A stretch of DNA of 64,000 bases from an uncultured Prevotellaceae bacterium (GTDB taxonomy: Bacteria; Bacteroidota; Bacteroidia; Bacteroidales; Bacteroidaceae). The position numbers and the translations under genes are program-made. Below the pieces are notes generated by a model that worked only from the letters and a program-made list of their open reading frames with translations, was not told the origin of the DNA and did no database searches. The stretch is from assembly GCA_946626595.1 (NCBI GenBank), contig CAMOUQ010000002.1:1-64000 (forward strand). The letters are read 5' to 3'. Every line of letters starts with the position of its first letter. Position 1 is the first letter of the stretch. Below are positions 28,159 through 39,603 of the stretch, one piece after another.

Positions 28159-28507
28159 GAACCTGTTGTTCTGCATCGGAGCCCTGATGATGGTGGCCGG
28201 TGCTGCGGCGTTCCTGTTCGATGGCCGGGTGGCCTCAGTCGTCTTTGCCGTGGGTGTCCTGCTCTTTGGCTGCATGCAGCTGCGCATGGTTTATGAGGGG
28301 CGCAACTTTGTGATAGCCCGCCTGCGTCGCCAGCAGCTGTTCGGCTCGGCCATGTTGGTTTTGGCCGCAGTGGCCATGGTGGCCCAGACGTTTTTCCACT
28401 ATAATGTGATGCGCTATAACGAGTGGGTGGTATGTTTGCTCATCGGTGCCGTCATTCAGCTGTACACGGCATTCCGCATACCGAACGAATTGGAGAAGGA
28501 GAAATGA
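28127..28507 (+). CDS. Small integral membrane protein, unknown function
   Basis: MKRMRRLSKTENLLFCIGALMMVAGAAAFLF...; four predicted TM; overlaps the 3' end of the upstream gene. Confidence 0.7.
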   Translation: MKRMRRLSKTENLLFCIGALMMVAGAAAFLFDGRVASVVFAVGVLLFGCMQLRMVYEGRNFVIARLRRQQLFGSAMLVLAAVAMVAQTFFHYNVMRYNEWVVCLLIGAVIQLYTAFRIPNELEKEK

Positions 28508-29208
28508 AGAAGGTTTACTCGATTATAAGTTTTGCTTTTGCCTGCCTATTTGCAGCATCGTGTTCCGACCACTATCTGGTCGATGGTTCGACCACGGTTC
28601 ACGGTATGGAGGGCAAGATGCTCTACCTCAAGGTCTATGACAACAAGGACCTGAAGACTATCGACTCGTGCAACGTCATGCACGGCAAGTTCTCGTTCCG
28701 CGGGAATGTCGACAGCACCATGATGGCCAACCTCTTCCTGGGCAACCAGAGCCTGATGCCCATCGTCCTGGAGGGCGAAGGCGTTTCGCTGAAGATAGAC
28801 GAGATGGCGCAAAGCGTCACCGGCAGTCCGCTGAACGATTCGCTCTACGCATTCATCCAGCGCAAGACCCAGATAGACAACCAACTGGCCGAACTGCCAC
28901 GAATGGAAGGGCGGATGGTGATGGACGGCATGGAACACGAAGAGGTGATGGCACGGCTGCAGGCTATGGCGCATGATCTGAACCTGCAAAGCGACCAATT
29001 GGTGTCGAACTTCATCAAACGCAACTATAACAACGTGCTTGGCCCGGGCGTCTTCATGATTATGACCTCGGAACTGGCCTATCCCGTGCTCACGCCTCAG
29101 ATCGAGGCCCTGCTGATAGGCGCTCCGTCGTACTTCCTCAATCATCCCTATGTGAAGGAATACCTGCGAGTGGCCAACGAGAATATGGAGAAACTGCAAC
29201 AGCAATAG
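28504..29208 (+). CDS. DUF4369 domain-containing lipoprotein
   Basis: MKKVYSIISFAFACLFAASCSDHYLVDGS lipobox; start corrected to 28504. Confidence 0.8.
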   Translation: MKKVYSIISFAFACLFAASCSDHYLVDGSTTVHGMEGKMLYLKVYDNKDLKTIDSCNVMHGKFSFRGNVDSTMMANLFLGNQSLMPIVLEGEGVSLKIDEMAQSVTGSPLNDSLYAFIQRKTQIDNQLAELPRMEGRMVMDGMEHEEVMARLQAMAHDLNLQSDQLVSNFIKRNYNNVLGPGVFMIMTSELAYPVLTPQIEALLIGAPSYFLNHPYVKEYLRVANENMEKLQQQ

Positions 29209-31218
<2,010 letters not shown>

Positions 31219-31232
31219 CTATATATTAAGGT

Positions 31233-32114
31233 ATGAAAGAGCACAAATTCCAGGGCTTGGGTATTGCCCTGATAACACCGTTCCAGACAGACGGGAGTGT
31301 CGACTACGACGCCCTCATGTCGCTAATCGACTATCAGATCAAGGGAGGCATCGACTTCCTGTGTGTGCTGGGCACCACGGCCGAAACGCCTTGCCTGACA
31401 GCCGAAGAGAAACGCACCATCAAGGAGCGCGTGGTGAAGCACGTACGTGGCCGGGTGCCCCTGCTGATGGGCTGTGGCGGCAACAATACGGCAGCCGTAG
31501 TCGAGGAATTCCGACAGACCGACTGGACAGGCATCGACGGTATACTGAGCGTGTGCCCCATGTACAACAAACCTACGCAGGAGGGACTCTACCAACACTT
31601 TCGTGCCCTCTCCGAAGCCAGTCCGCTGCCCTTGGTGCTCTACAATGTGCCTGGCCGGACAGGTGTGAACATGACTGCCGGCACAACGTTGCGCCTGGCA
31701 CACGACTTCGACAACATCGTTGCCATCAAGGAGGCCAGCGGCAAGATTGATCAGATAAAGGAAATACTGGAGAAGAAGCCGAAGGGCTTCGATGTTCTGT
31801 CGGGCGACGACAGCCTCACTCTGTCCATCATGAAGGCAGGCGGTGCAGGCATCATCAGTGTCGTGGGCAATGCCATCCCGCAACGCTTCGGGCAGATGGT
31901 GCATCTGATGCAGGAAGGCCGCCTGGCCGAGGCCACCATCATCAACGACGAACTCTTCGAACTCTATAGTCTGATGTTCATCGACGGCAATCCCGCCGGT
32001 GTGAAGGCAGCACTCAGCGACATGGGGCACATACAGAATCGTCTGCGCCTGCCCCTTGTGCCTGTATCGGAGCGCACGGGCAACCGCATCGCCGAGATTA
32101 TCCGAGGCCTATAA
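31233..32114 (+). CDS. dapA: 4-hydroxy-tetrahydrodipicolinate synthase
   Basis: 293 aa; FLCVLGTTAETPCLTAEEK, LYNVPGRTGVNM, IVAIKEASG. Confidence 0.96.
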   Translation: MKEHKFQGLGIALITPFQTDGSVDYDALMSLIDYQIKGGIDFLCVLGTTAETPCLTAEEKRTIKERVVKHVRGRVPLLMGCGGNNTAAVVEEFRQTDWTGIDGILSVCPMYNKPTQEGLYQHFRALSEASPLPLVLYNVPGRTGVNMTAGTTLRLAHDFDNIVAIKEASGKIDQIKEILEKKPKGFDVLSGDDSLTLSIMKAGGAGIISVVGNAIPQRFGQMVHLMQEGRLAEATIINDELFELYSLMFIDGNPAGVKAALSDMGHIQNRLRLPLVPVSERTGNRIAEIIRGL

Positions 32115-32820
32115 GATTCTTGACAACTTCGCCGCCAATGACCAATCCGGCGGCAGGCGGAACAAAAGCGTTCGAGGCAGGTATGCTTAGGCGCTTTTCG
32201 TTTTTCTGTGCGTCGTCATTCGGTTCGACGGGGCGCATGGGAATCTCCTCGCTGAAGACCACCTTCACATGGTAAATGCCCTCGCGTCGCAGCGTCTGCC
32301 GCATGACTTTGGCCAATGGGTCGACACTCGTCTTCGACAGGTCGGCCACACGGAAGCCACTCGGATTCAGTTTGTTGGCAGCACCCATCGAGCAAATGAT
32401 GGGCACGCCCAGACGGTGGCAGCGTCTCACCAGTTCCAGCTTAGCCTGCACCGTGTCGATGCAGTCCACCACGTAGTCGAACTGCGCAAGGTCCACCTCG
32501 TCGGCACATTCCGGCAGGTAGAACATGCGGTGGGGCACGACCGTACACTCGGGATTGATGTCGCGGATGCGGTCGGCAGCCACGTCCACCTTGTATTGTC
32601 CCAGTGTGGAGTGCAGGGCCACAATCTGGCGATTGATGTTCGTCACGTTCACCTGGTCGTTGTCGAACAGTTCCAGGTGGCCCACGCCGCTGCGCGCCAA
32701 AACTTCTGTGGCATAGCCACCTACGCCACCGATGCCGAACACCGCCACGCGGCATCCCTTCAGTCGCTCGATGGCATCGTTGCCAAAGAGCATTCGTGTT
32801 CTGCTAAATTGGTCTTCCAT
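32098..32820 (-). CDS. tcdA: tRNA threonylcarbamoyladenosine dehydratase (E1-like, TcdA)
   Basis: 240 aa; VAVFGIGGVGGYATEVLARSGVGHLELFDNDQVNVTNINRQIVALHSTLGQYKVDV; convergent 17-nt overlap with dapA. Confidence 0.92.
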   Translation of the reverse strand: MEDQFSRTRMLFGNDAIERLKGCRVAVFGIGGVGGYATEVLARSGVGHLELFDNDQVNVTNINRQIVALHSTLGQYKVDVAADRIRDINPECTVVPHRMFYLPECADEVDLAQFDYVVDCIDTVQAKLELVRRCHRLGVPIICSMGAANKLNPSGFRVADLSKTSVDPLAKVMRQTLRREGIYHVKVVFSEEIPMRPVEPNDDAQKNEKRLSIPASNAFVPPAAGLVIGGEVVKNLIGLG

Positions 32821-32824
32821 GCCT

Positions 32825-32832
32825 GCAAAGGT
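32825..32832 (-). promoter_or_regulatory. Bacteroidetes -7 element (TACCTTTG on minus) for tcdA
   Basis: CAAAGGTA on plus, immediately upstream of the tcdA start. Confidence 0.6.
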
Positions 32833-32886
32833 ACAAATTAATTCACAATTATTACAAATTGTAAGTCATAATTCATATTTATTTCG

Positions 32887-32894
32887 TACCTTTG
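32887..32894 (+). promoter_or_regulatory. Bacteroidetes -7 element TACCTTTG
   Basis: ATTTCGTACCTTTGTCGG, upstream of the ATG at 32916. Confidence 0.6.
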
Positions 32895-32915
32895 TCGGAA
32901 ATATTGATTACGCAT

Positions 32916-34115
32916 ATGCCAAAGATATCTGTACGTGGGCACGAAATGCCCGAGTCGCCTATACGCAAACTGGCTCCGCTGGCCTATGCCGCCAAGGACC
33001 GTGGCGTGCATGTTTACCACCTGAATATCGGTCAGCCCGACCTGCCAACGCCCAAGTCGGCGCTCAATGCCATACGCAACATCGACCGCAAGATTCTGGA
33101 GTATTCACCCTCGCAGGGCTACCTCAGCTATCGCAAGAAGTTGGTGGACTACTATCGGAAGTACAACATCGACGTCACACCCGATGACATCATCATCACC
33201 TCGGGCGGTTCGGAGGCCGTATTGTTCTCCTTCCTGGCCTGCCTGAATCCGGGCGACGAAATCATTGTGCCCGAACCGGCCTATGCCAACTATATGGCCT
33301 TTGCCATATCGGCCGGTGCCGTCATTCGCACCATAGCCACCACCATCGAGGAAGGCTTCTCGCTGCCCAAGGTGGAGAAGTTCGAGGAGCTCATCAACGA
33401 GCGCACCCGAGCCATACTCATCTGCAACCCCAACAACCCTACGGGCTATCTCTATACACGCCGCGAGATGAACCAAATCCGCGACCTCGTGAAGAAGTAC
33501 GACCTCTATCTCTTCTCCGACGAAGTCTATCGCGAGTTCATCTACACAGGGTCGCCCTACATCTCGGCCTGCCATCTGGAGGGCATCGAGCAGAACGTCA
33601 TCCTCATCGACAGCGTATCGAAGCGCTACTCCGAATGCGGCATACGCATCGGTGCCCTGGTGACGAAGAACCAGGAGGTGAGGAAGGCCGTCATGAAGTT
33701 CTGCCAGGCGCGTCTCAGTCCGCCACTTATCGGACAGATTGCAGCCGAGGCTTCGCTGGACGAGCCTGAGGAGTACAGCCGCGAGATATACGACGAATAC
33801 GTAGAGCGACGCAAGTGCCTCATCGATGGCCTTAACCGCATACCAGGCGTCTACAGCCCCATCCCCATGGGAGCCTTCTACACGGTGGCCCGCCTGCCGG
33901 TGGACGATGCCGAGAAGTTCTGTGCCTGGTGCCTGAGCGAGTTCCAGTACGAGGGCGAGACCGTCATGATGGCCCCAGCCGCAGGTTTCTACACCACTCC
34001 GGGTGCAGGGCGCGACCAGGTTCGCCTGGCCTACGTGCTGAAGAAGCGCGACCTCACCCGTGCGCTCTTCGTCCTGCAGAAGGCCCTCGAAGCCTATCCC
34101 GGCCGTCGCGATTAG
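32916..34115 (+). CDS. Class I/II PLP-dependent aminotransferase
   Basis: MPKISVRGHEMPESPIRKLAPLAYAAKDRGVHVYHLNIGQPDLPTPKSALNAI; PLP lysine region SVSKRYSECGIRIG. Confidence 0.92.
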   Translation: MPKISVRGHEMPESPIRKLAPLAYAAKDRGVHVYHLNIGQPDLPTPKSALNAIRNIDRKILEYSPSQGYLSYRKKLVDYYRKYNIDVTPDDIIITSGGSEAVLFSFLACLNPGDEIIVPEPAYANYMAFAISAGAVIRTIATTIEEGFSLPKVEKFEELINERTRAILICNPNNPTGYLYTRREMNQIRDLVKKYDLYLFSDEVYREFIYTGSPYISACHLEGIEQNVILIDSVSKRYSECGIRIGALVTKNQEVRKAVMKFCQARLSPPLIGQIAAEASLDEPEEYSREIYDEYVERRKCLIDGLNRIPGVYSPIPMGAFYTVARLPVDDAEKFCAWCLSEFQYEGETVMMAPAAGFYTTPGAGRDQVRLAYVLKKRDLTRALFVLQKALEAYPGRRD

Positions 34116-34120
34116 CTCCC

Positions 34121-34184
34121 TTAACCCTTTAACATTTTAACCTTTTAACATTTTAACTCTTTAACCTTTTAACCCTTTTTGACC
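34121..34184. repeat. 8-nt-period repeat TTAACCTT family
   Basis: TTAACCCT TTAACATT TTAACCTT TTAACATT TTAACTCT TTAACCTT TTAACCCT TTTTGACC. Confidence 0.92.
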
Positions 34185-35426
34185 CACACTTGGTTCATAG
34201 CCCGCAGGCTCTACAGTCAGGGCGGCAATAGTCGCCGTGCATCCCGTTCGGCCATCGTCATTGCGACGGCCGGTGTTGCATTGGGCATTGCCATCATGAT
34301 CATATCCATCTCCGTCGTGCTTGGATTCAAGCATGAGGTGCAGCGCAAGGTCACCGGCATCGGCAGTCACATACAGATTGTCAACTACCAGTCGCTCTAT
34401 GACACCGAGTCGCTCCCCATCGTCATCAGCGACAAGTTGCTCCACAACCTGCGCCACGTGAAGGGCGTCAGCAGTGCCCACCGCTACTGCACCAAGACCG
34501 GAATGCTGAAGACCGACGAAGCCTTCCAGGGCGTCATGTTCAAGGGAATCGATGCCGACTACGACCTCACCTTCCTGCGCAACAGTCTGGTGGGTGGCGA
34601 GATAGACCAGCCTTTCTCAGCCACAGCGTCGACAGACCGACTGGTCATATCCAAGACCCTTGCCCAGCAACTCCACCTCAGTGTGGGCAGCCGCCTCTAC
34701 GCCTACTTCTTCGATGAGACCCTGCGTGCCCGCCGATTCACGGTGGCCGCCATCTACGAGACCAACCTGACGGAGTACGACTCGCGGCTGGTCTTCTGCG
34801 ACATGCACACCATCCATCGCCTTCTGGACTACGAGGCCGACCAGTCGAGTGGGGCAGAGGTTTGCCTCTCCGGTATGGACTATCTGCCCATGGTCTCTGA
34901 GCGTGTGCAGCGCACCGTCAATCATCAGCAGGACCGATACGGCGCACCCTATTCGTCGCCCACCATTCGCGACCAGTACCCCCACATATTTGCCTGGCTC
35001 GACCTTCTCGACCTCAATGTCATCGTCATACTGGTCCTCATGCTGGCCGTAGCCGGATTCACCACCATCAGCGGACTGCTCATCATCATCCTCGAGCGTA
35101 CCCAGTTCATCGGTGTCATGAAGGCCCTGGGCGCAGCCAATCGCCCCCTGCGCCACATTTTCCTTTGGTATGCCCTGATGCTCGTGGTTCGCGGACTGCT
35201 TGTGGGCAACCTTCTGGGCATAGGTCTGTGCCTCGTGCAGCAACACTTCGGGCTGGTGCATCTGGATGCCGCCACCTACTATGTCGACCGCGTCCCCGTG
35301 CTCATCTCGTGGTCGTGGGTCCTCATCATCAACGTCGGCACCCTCCTGCTTTCCACCCTTGCCCTTCTGCTCCCCACGCTGCTTGTCAGCCGCATCCGTC
35401 CGGCTCGCGCCATCCGGTGGGAATAA
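34179..35426 (+). CDS. LolC/E-type ABC transporter permease
   Basis: 415 aa (TTG start, adjoining the repeat); FIARRLYSQGGNSRRASRSAIVIATAGVALGIAIMIISISVVLGFKHEVQRKVTGIGSHIQI. Confidence 0.9.
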   Translation: MTHTWFIARRLYSQGGNSRRASRSAIVIATAGVALGIAIMIISISVVLGFKHEVQRKVTGIGSHIQIVNYQSLYDTESLPIVISDKLLHNLRHVKGVSSAHRYCTKTGMLKTDEAFQGVMFKGIDADYDLTFLRNSLVGGEIDQPFSATASTDRLVISKTLAQQLHLSVGSRLYAYFFDETLRARRFTVAAIYETNLTEYDSRLVFCDMHTIHRLLDYEADQSSGAEVCLSGMDYLPMVSERVQRTVNHQQDRYGAPYSSPTIRDQYPHIFAWLDLLDLNVIVILVLMLAVAGFTTISGLLIIILERTQFIGVMKALGAANRPLRHIFLWYALMLVVRGLLVGNLLGIGLCLVQQHFGLVHLDAATYYVDRVPVLISWSWVLIINVGTLLLSTLALLLPTLLVSRIRPARAIRWE

Positions 35427-35443
35427 GTTCCTTGTTGTATAAC

Positions 35444-35663
35444 CTAACTTAACCTATAGCCGTAAGTTACCGAACTTATGGCTGCATGTTGCCGAACCTA
35501 TGGGCGCATGTTGCCGAACCTATGGGCGCATGTTAACTTAACCTTCGGCCATTGCTTCGTATCGTCTGGTTTTAGTCCCTACGTCGATTGAGCTCAGACG
35601 ACGTATTGTCTGGCCTCAAACGACGTATTGTCTAAGCTCAAACGACGTATCGTCTCGGCGCAG
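35444..35663. repeat. Degenerate tandem array, 22-nt period, 9-10 units in unbroken phase
   Basis: From 35466: GTTACCGAACTTATGGCTGCAT, 2x GTTGCCGAACCTATGGGCGCAT, GTTAACTTAACCTTCGGCCATT, GCTTCGTATCGTCTGGTTTTAG, TCCCTACGTCGATTGAGCTCAG, ACGACGTATTGTCTGGCCTCAA, ACGACGTATTGTCTAAGCTCAA, ACGACGTATCGTCTCGGCGCAG. Confidence 0.9.
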
Positions 35664-35785
35664 ACAATATTAGGGCATTTATCATTGCGTCCGAATAAAT
35701 TGGTTAAATCCCTCACTTATTCGTATCTTAAACCTTCGGTTTTAGTCACTCTTGGTCGAAAATGCTCAAACATGTTTGGCATTTT

Positions 35786-35806
35786 CCTCACTTATTCGTA
35801 TCTTTG
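35786..35806 (+). promoter_or_regulatory. Promoter-like CCTCACTTATTCGTATCTTTG upstream of GSIII
   Basis: Contains the TATCTTTG -7 element; the first 19 nt are duplicated at 35711-35729. Confidence 0.65.
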
Positions 35807-35843
35807 CACGCGAAAATAAAGGTATTAGCAGATAAGTGGCAAT

Positions 35844-38036
35844 ATGTCTTCAACACTCAGATTCCAAGTAGTTGGCGAGGCCTTCAAGAAAAGGCCCATA
35901 GAAGTCCCTAACCGAGAGGACCGTCCGAGCGAGTTCTTTGCCAAGTATGTATTCAACAGGCAGAAGATGTTTAAGTATCTGCCTACCCAGGTGTACGAAC
36001 GCATGCTCGACGTCATGGAGAACGGCACGCAACTGGACTTGCAGACGGCAGACGCCGTGGCCGCAGGCATGAAGCGCTGGGCCATGGAGCTGGGTGTGAC
36101 GCATTGCACCCACTGGTTCCAACCCCTGACCGAAGGCACGGCGGAGAAGCACGACGGATTCGTGGAGCACGACGGCAAGGGAGGCATGATAGAGGAGTTT
36201 ACGGGTAAGGCCCTTGTACAACAGGAGCCCGACGCATCCAGTTTCCCCTCGGGCGGCATACGCAGCACCTTCGAGGCGCGTGGCTACTCGGCCTGGGACC
36301 CCGCAAGTCCCGTCTTCGTGATGGGCGACACGCTGATGATACCCACCGTCTTCATCTCCTACACAGGCGAAGCACTCGACTACAAAGCACCCCTGAAGAA
36401 GTCGCTGAAGGCCGTCGACAAGGCCGCTACGGCTGTGGCCCAGCTGTTCTATGACGACGTCACCAAGGTGGTGTCGAATCTGGGTTGGGAGCAGGAGTAC
36501 TTCCTGGTGGACGAGGACCTCTATGCGGCTCGGCCCGACCTGCTGATGACGGGGCGCACCCTGATGGGGCACGACTCGGCCAAGAACCAGCAGATGGACG
36601 ACCACTACTTCGGCAGCATTCCGCGGCGTGTGGCTGCCTTCATGAAGGACTTGGAGATACAAGCCCTCGAGTTGGGCATACCCTGCAAGACGCGTCACAA
36701 CGAGGTGGCTCCGAACCAGTTCGAACTGGCCCCCATCTTCGAGGAGACAAACCTGGCCGTCGACCACAACATGCTGTTGATGTCGCTGATGCGGCGCGTA
36801 GCTCGCACGCATGGCTTCCGCTGCCTGCTCCACGAGAAGCCCTTTGCAGGCATCAACGGTAGCGGCAAGCATTGCAACTGGAGCCTGTCGACCAATACGG
36901 GCGTTCTGCTGCACGGACCTGGCAAGACACCGATGGAAAACCTGCGCTTCATCACCTTCATCGTGGAGACACTGATGGCCGTTTATCGGCACAACGGACT
37001 GCTGAAGGGCAGCATCATATCGGCCACCAATGCCCACCGACTGGGAGCGCACGAGGCTCCGCCAGCCATCATATCCAGCTTCCTGGGCAAGCAGCTGAAC
37101 GACCTGCTCTCGGCTCTGGAGGACAGCGACGACGACCAACTCTTCAACCTGAAGGGAAAGAAGGCTCTGACGCTGGACATCCCCCAGATACCCGAACTGC
37201 TGCTGGACAACACCGATCGCAACCGTACTTCGCCCTTCGCCTTCACTGGTAACCGTTTCGAGTTCCGTGCCGTGGGCAGTCAGGCCAACTGTGCTGCAGC
37301 CATGATTGTGGTAAACACGGCTATGGCAGAGGCTCTGACAGACTTCAAGGAGCGCGTGGACAGCTTGATGGCGCAGGGCGTGGACAAGGTGAAGGCCATC
37401 GTCAGCGTAGTGCGCGACGACATAAAGACCTGCAAACCCATCCGATTCGAGGGCAACGGATACTCCGACGAATGGAAGCAGGAGGCTGCTCGCCGCGGTC
37501 TGGACGTCGAGCAGAGTGCTCCGAAGATGTTCATGCAGTATCTGGCTCCCTCGAGCATCGAGATGTTCGAGAAGATGAGCGTGCTGAACCATGCCGAACT
37601 GGTGGCACGCACGGAAATCAAGCTGGAGACGTACATCAAGAAGATACAGATAGAGGCGCGCATCTTCGGCGACCTCTGCCTGAACCACATCATACCAGTG
37701 GCCACGCGCTACCAGAGCCAGTTGATTGACAACGTGCACAAGGTGAGCGACATCTTCTCGTCGGAGGAGGCTCATCAGCTGAATCATAACAACCTGAAAC
37801 TCATCAAACAAATCAGTGAGCATTCGACCTTTATTACAGAGAATGTGGAACTGCTGACCGATGCCCGCAGGGTGGCCAACCGCATAGAGAATATCGAGGA
37901 AAAGGCCATTGCCTATCACGACACAGTGGCTCCGCTGCTGGAGAAAATTCGCTATCATGTGGACAAACTGGAACTCATCGTCGATGACGAACTGTGGCCC
38001 CTGCCGAAGTATAGGGAAATGCTCTTCATTCGATAG
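35844..38036 (+). CDS. glnN: Type III glutamine synthetase
   Basis: 730 aa; VFNRQKMFKYLP, THWFQPLTEGTAEKHDGF, FPSGGIRSTFEARGYSAWDP, KTRHNEVAPNQFELAP. Confidence 0.96.
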   Translation: MSSTLRFQVVGEAFKKRPIEVPNREDRPSEFFAKYVFNRQKMFKYLPTQVYERMLDVMENGTQLDLQTADAVAAGMKRWAMELGVTHCTHWFQPLTEGTAEKHDGFVEHDGKGGMIEEFTGKALVQQEPDASSFPSGGIRSTFEARGYSAWDPASPVFVMGDTLMIPTVFISYTGEALDYKAPLKKSLKAVDKAATAVAQLFYDDVTKVVSNLGWEQEYFLVDEDLYAARPDLLMTGRTLMGHDSAKNQQMDDHYFGSIPRRVAAFMKDLEIQALELGIPCKTRHNEVAPNQFELAPIFEETNLAVDHNMLLMSLMRRVARTHGFRCLLHEKPFAGINGSGKHCNWSLSTNTGVLLHGPGKTPMENLRFITFIVETLMAVYRHNGLLKGSIISATNAHRLGAHEAPPAIISSFLGKQLNDLLSALEDSDDDQLFNLKGKKALTLDIPQIPELLLDNTDRNRTSPFAFTGNRFEFRAVGSQANCAAAMIVVNTAMAEALTDFKERVDSLMAQGVDKVKAIVSVVRDDIKTCKPIRFEGNGYSDEWKQEAARRGLDVEQSAPKMFMQYLAPSSIEMFEKMSVLNHAELVARTEIKLETYIKKIQIEARIFGDLCLNHIIPVATRYQSQLIDNVHKVSDIFSSEEAHQLNHNNLKLIKQISEHSTFITENVELLTDARRVANRIENIEEKAIAYHDTVAPLLEKIRYHVDKLELIVDDELWPLPKYREMLFIR

Positions 38037-38091
38037 GGCGCCACGCATGTCTTAACTTTGGCAACACTGAGATGAGGAAAAACTGAATAAT

Positions 38092-38682
38092 ATGGCAGAA
38101 AACATATATCCGATATACGACCGCATGCTCTCGCGCGAGGAACGCGAACGACAACTGGGACAGCGAGGCATGATGGTTTGGTTCACTGGCCTGAGCGGCA
38201 GCGGCAAGTCGACCGTAGCCTTGGGCGTTGAGCGCGAACTGGCAGCCCGTGGGTTGCTTTGCCGCATTCTGGATGGCGACAACATACGTGCCGGCATCAA
38301 TTCGAACCTGGGCTTCAGCGAGGAAGACCGTCGCGAGAACATTCGCCGCATTGCCGAGGTGGGCAAACTGTTCGTGGAGACCGGCATCGTGACGCTGGCC
38401 TGCTTCGTCAGTCCTACTGAGGAAATCCGTCAGATGGCCCGCAACATCATTGGCGAGAAGGACTTCTACGAGGTCTACGTCAGCACCCCACTGGAGGAGT
38501 GCGAACGTCGCGACGTAAAGGGTCTGTATGCACGGGCCAGAAGGGGAGAGGTGCGCGACTTCACGGGCATCAGCGCTCCCTTCGAGGCTCCCCGCTGTCC
38601 GTCGCTCAGCATCGATACCAGCAAACTGAAACTGGAGGATAGCGTCAATGCAGTTCTCCGACTGATTATGGATAAACAATAA
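38092..38682 (+). CDS. cysC: Adenylylsulfate kinase
   Basis: 196 aa; VWFTGLSGSGKSTVALGVERELAARGLLCRILDGDNIRAGINSNLGFSEEDRRENIRR. Confidence 0.96.
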   Translation: MAENIYPIYDRMLSREERERQLGQRGMMVWFTGLSGSGKSTVALGVERELAARGLLCRILDGDNIRAGINSNLGFSEEDRRENIRRIAEVGKLFVETGIVTLACFVSPTEEIRQMARNIIGEKDFYEVYVSTPLEECERRDVKGLYARARRGEVRDFTGISAPFEAPRCPSLSIDTSKLKLEDSVNAVLRLIMDKQ

Positions 38683-38697
38683 AAATAGATAAGCAAG

Positions 38698-39603
38698 ATG
38701 AATTATAACCTTTCACATTTGCAGGAACTGGAGACCGAGAGTATCCACATCATCCGAGAGGTGGCAGCCGAATTCGAGAATCCAGTGATGCTCTACAGCA
38801 TAGGTAAAGACTCGAGCGTCATGGTGCGATTGGCTGAGAAGGCCTTTGCACCAGGCAAGGTGCCTTTCCCCCTGATGCACATCGACTCGAAATGGAAGTT
38901 CCGCGAGATGATTGAATTCCGCGACGCATACGCCAAGAAGTATGGCTGGAACCTGATAGTGGAGTCGAACATGGAGGCATTCAAAGCTGGTGTTGGCCCC
39001 TTCACGCACGGAAGCAAGGTGCACACCGACCTGATGAAGACGAAGGCACTGCTCGACGCACTGAATAAGTACAAGTTTGATGCAGCATTCGGCGGAGCCC
39101 GTCGCGACGAGGAAAAGAGCCGTGCCAAGGAGAGAATATTCTCCTTCCGCGACAAGTTCAACCAGTGGGACCCCAAGAACCAGCGTCCCGAATTGTGGGA
39201 CATCTACAACAGTCGCGTCCACAAGGGCGAATCTATCAGAGTCTTCCCCCTGTCGAACTGGACGGAGCTGGACATCTGGCAATACATCCGACTGGAGAAC
39301 ATTCCCATCGTACCGCTGTACTACGCCAAGGAACGTCCTTGCGTGGAGATTGACGGCAACATCATCATGGCCGACGACGACCGCCTGCCGAAGGAATTGG
39401 TACCGAAGATTCGGAACCGCATGGTTCGCTTCCGCACGCTGGGCTGCTGGCCACTGACGGGTGCCGTGGAATCGACAGCCACGACCATTGAGGAAATCGT
39501 CGAGGAGATGATGACCACCACGAAAAGCGAACGCACTACGCGCGTCATCGACTTCGACCAGGAGGCCTCGATGGAGCAAAAGAAGAGGGAAGGATATTTC
39601 TAA
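38698..39603 (+). CDS. cysD: Sulfate adenylyltransferase subunit 2
   Basis: 301 aa; [56 protein letters not shown]. Confidence 0.97.
   Translation: MNYNLSHLQELETESIHIIREVAAEFENPVMLYSIGKDSSVMVRLAEKAFAPGKVPFPLMHIDSKWKFREMIEFRDAYAKKYGWNLIVESNMEAFKAGVGPFTHGSKVHTDLMKTKALLDALNKYKFDAAFGGARRDEEKSRAKERIFSFRDKFNQWDPKNQRPELWDIYNSRVHKGESIRVFPLSNWTELDIWQYIRLENIPIVPLYYAKERPCVEIDGNIIMADDDRLPKELVPKIRNRMVRFRTLGCWPLTGAVESTATTIEEIVEEMMTTTKSERTTRVIDFDQEASMEQKKREGYF

Noticed and set aside
35850-38048. 732-aa minus-strand ORF
   Set aside because: Full-length antisense shadow of type III glutamine synthetase; no recognisable domain.
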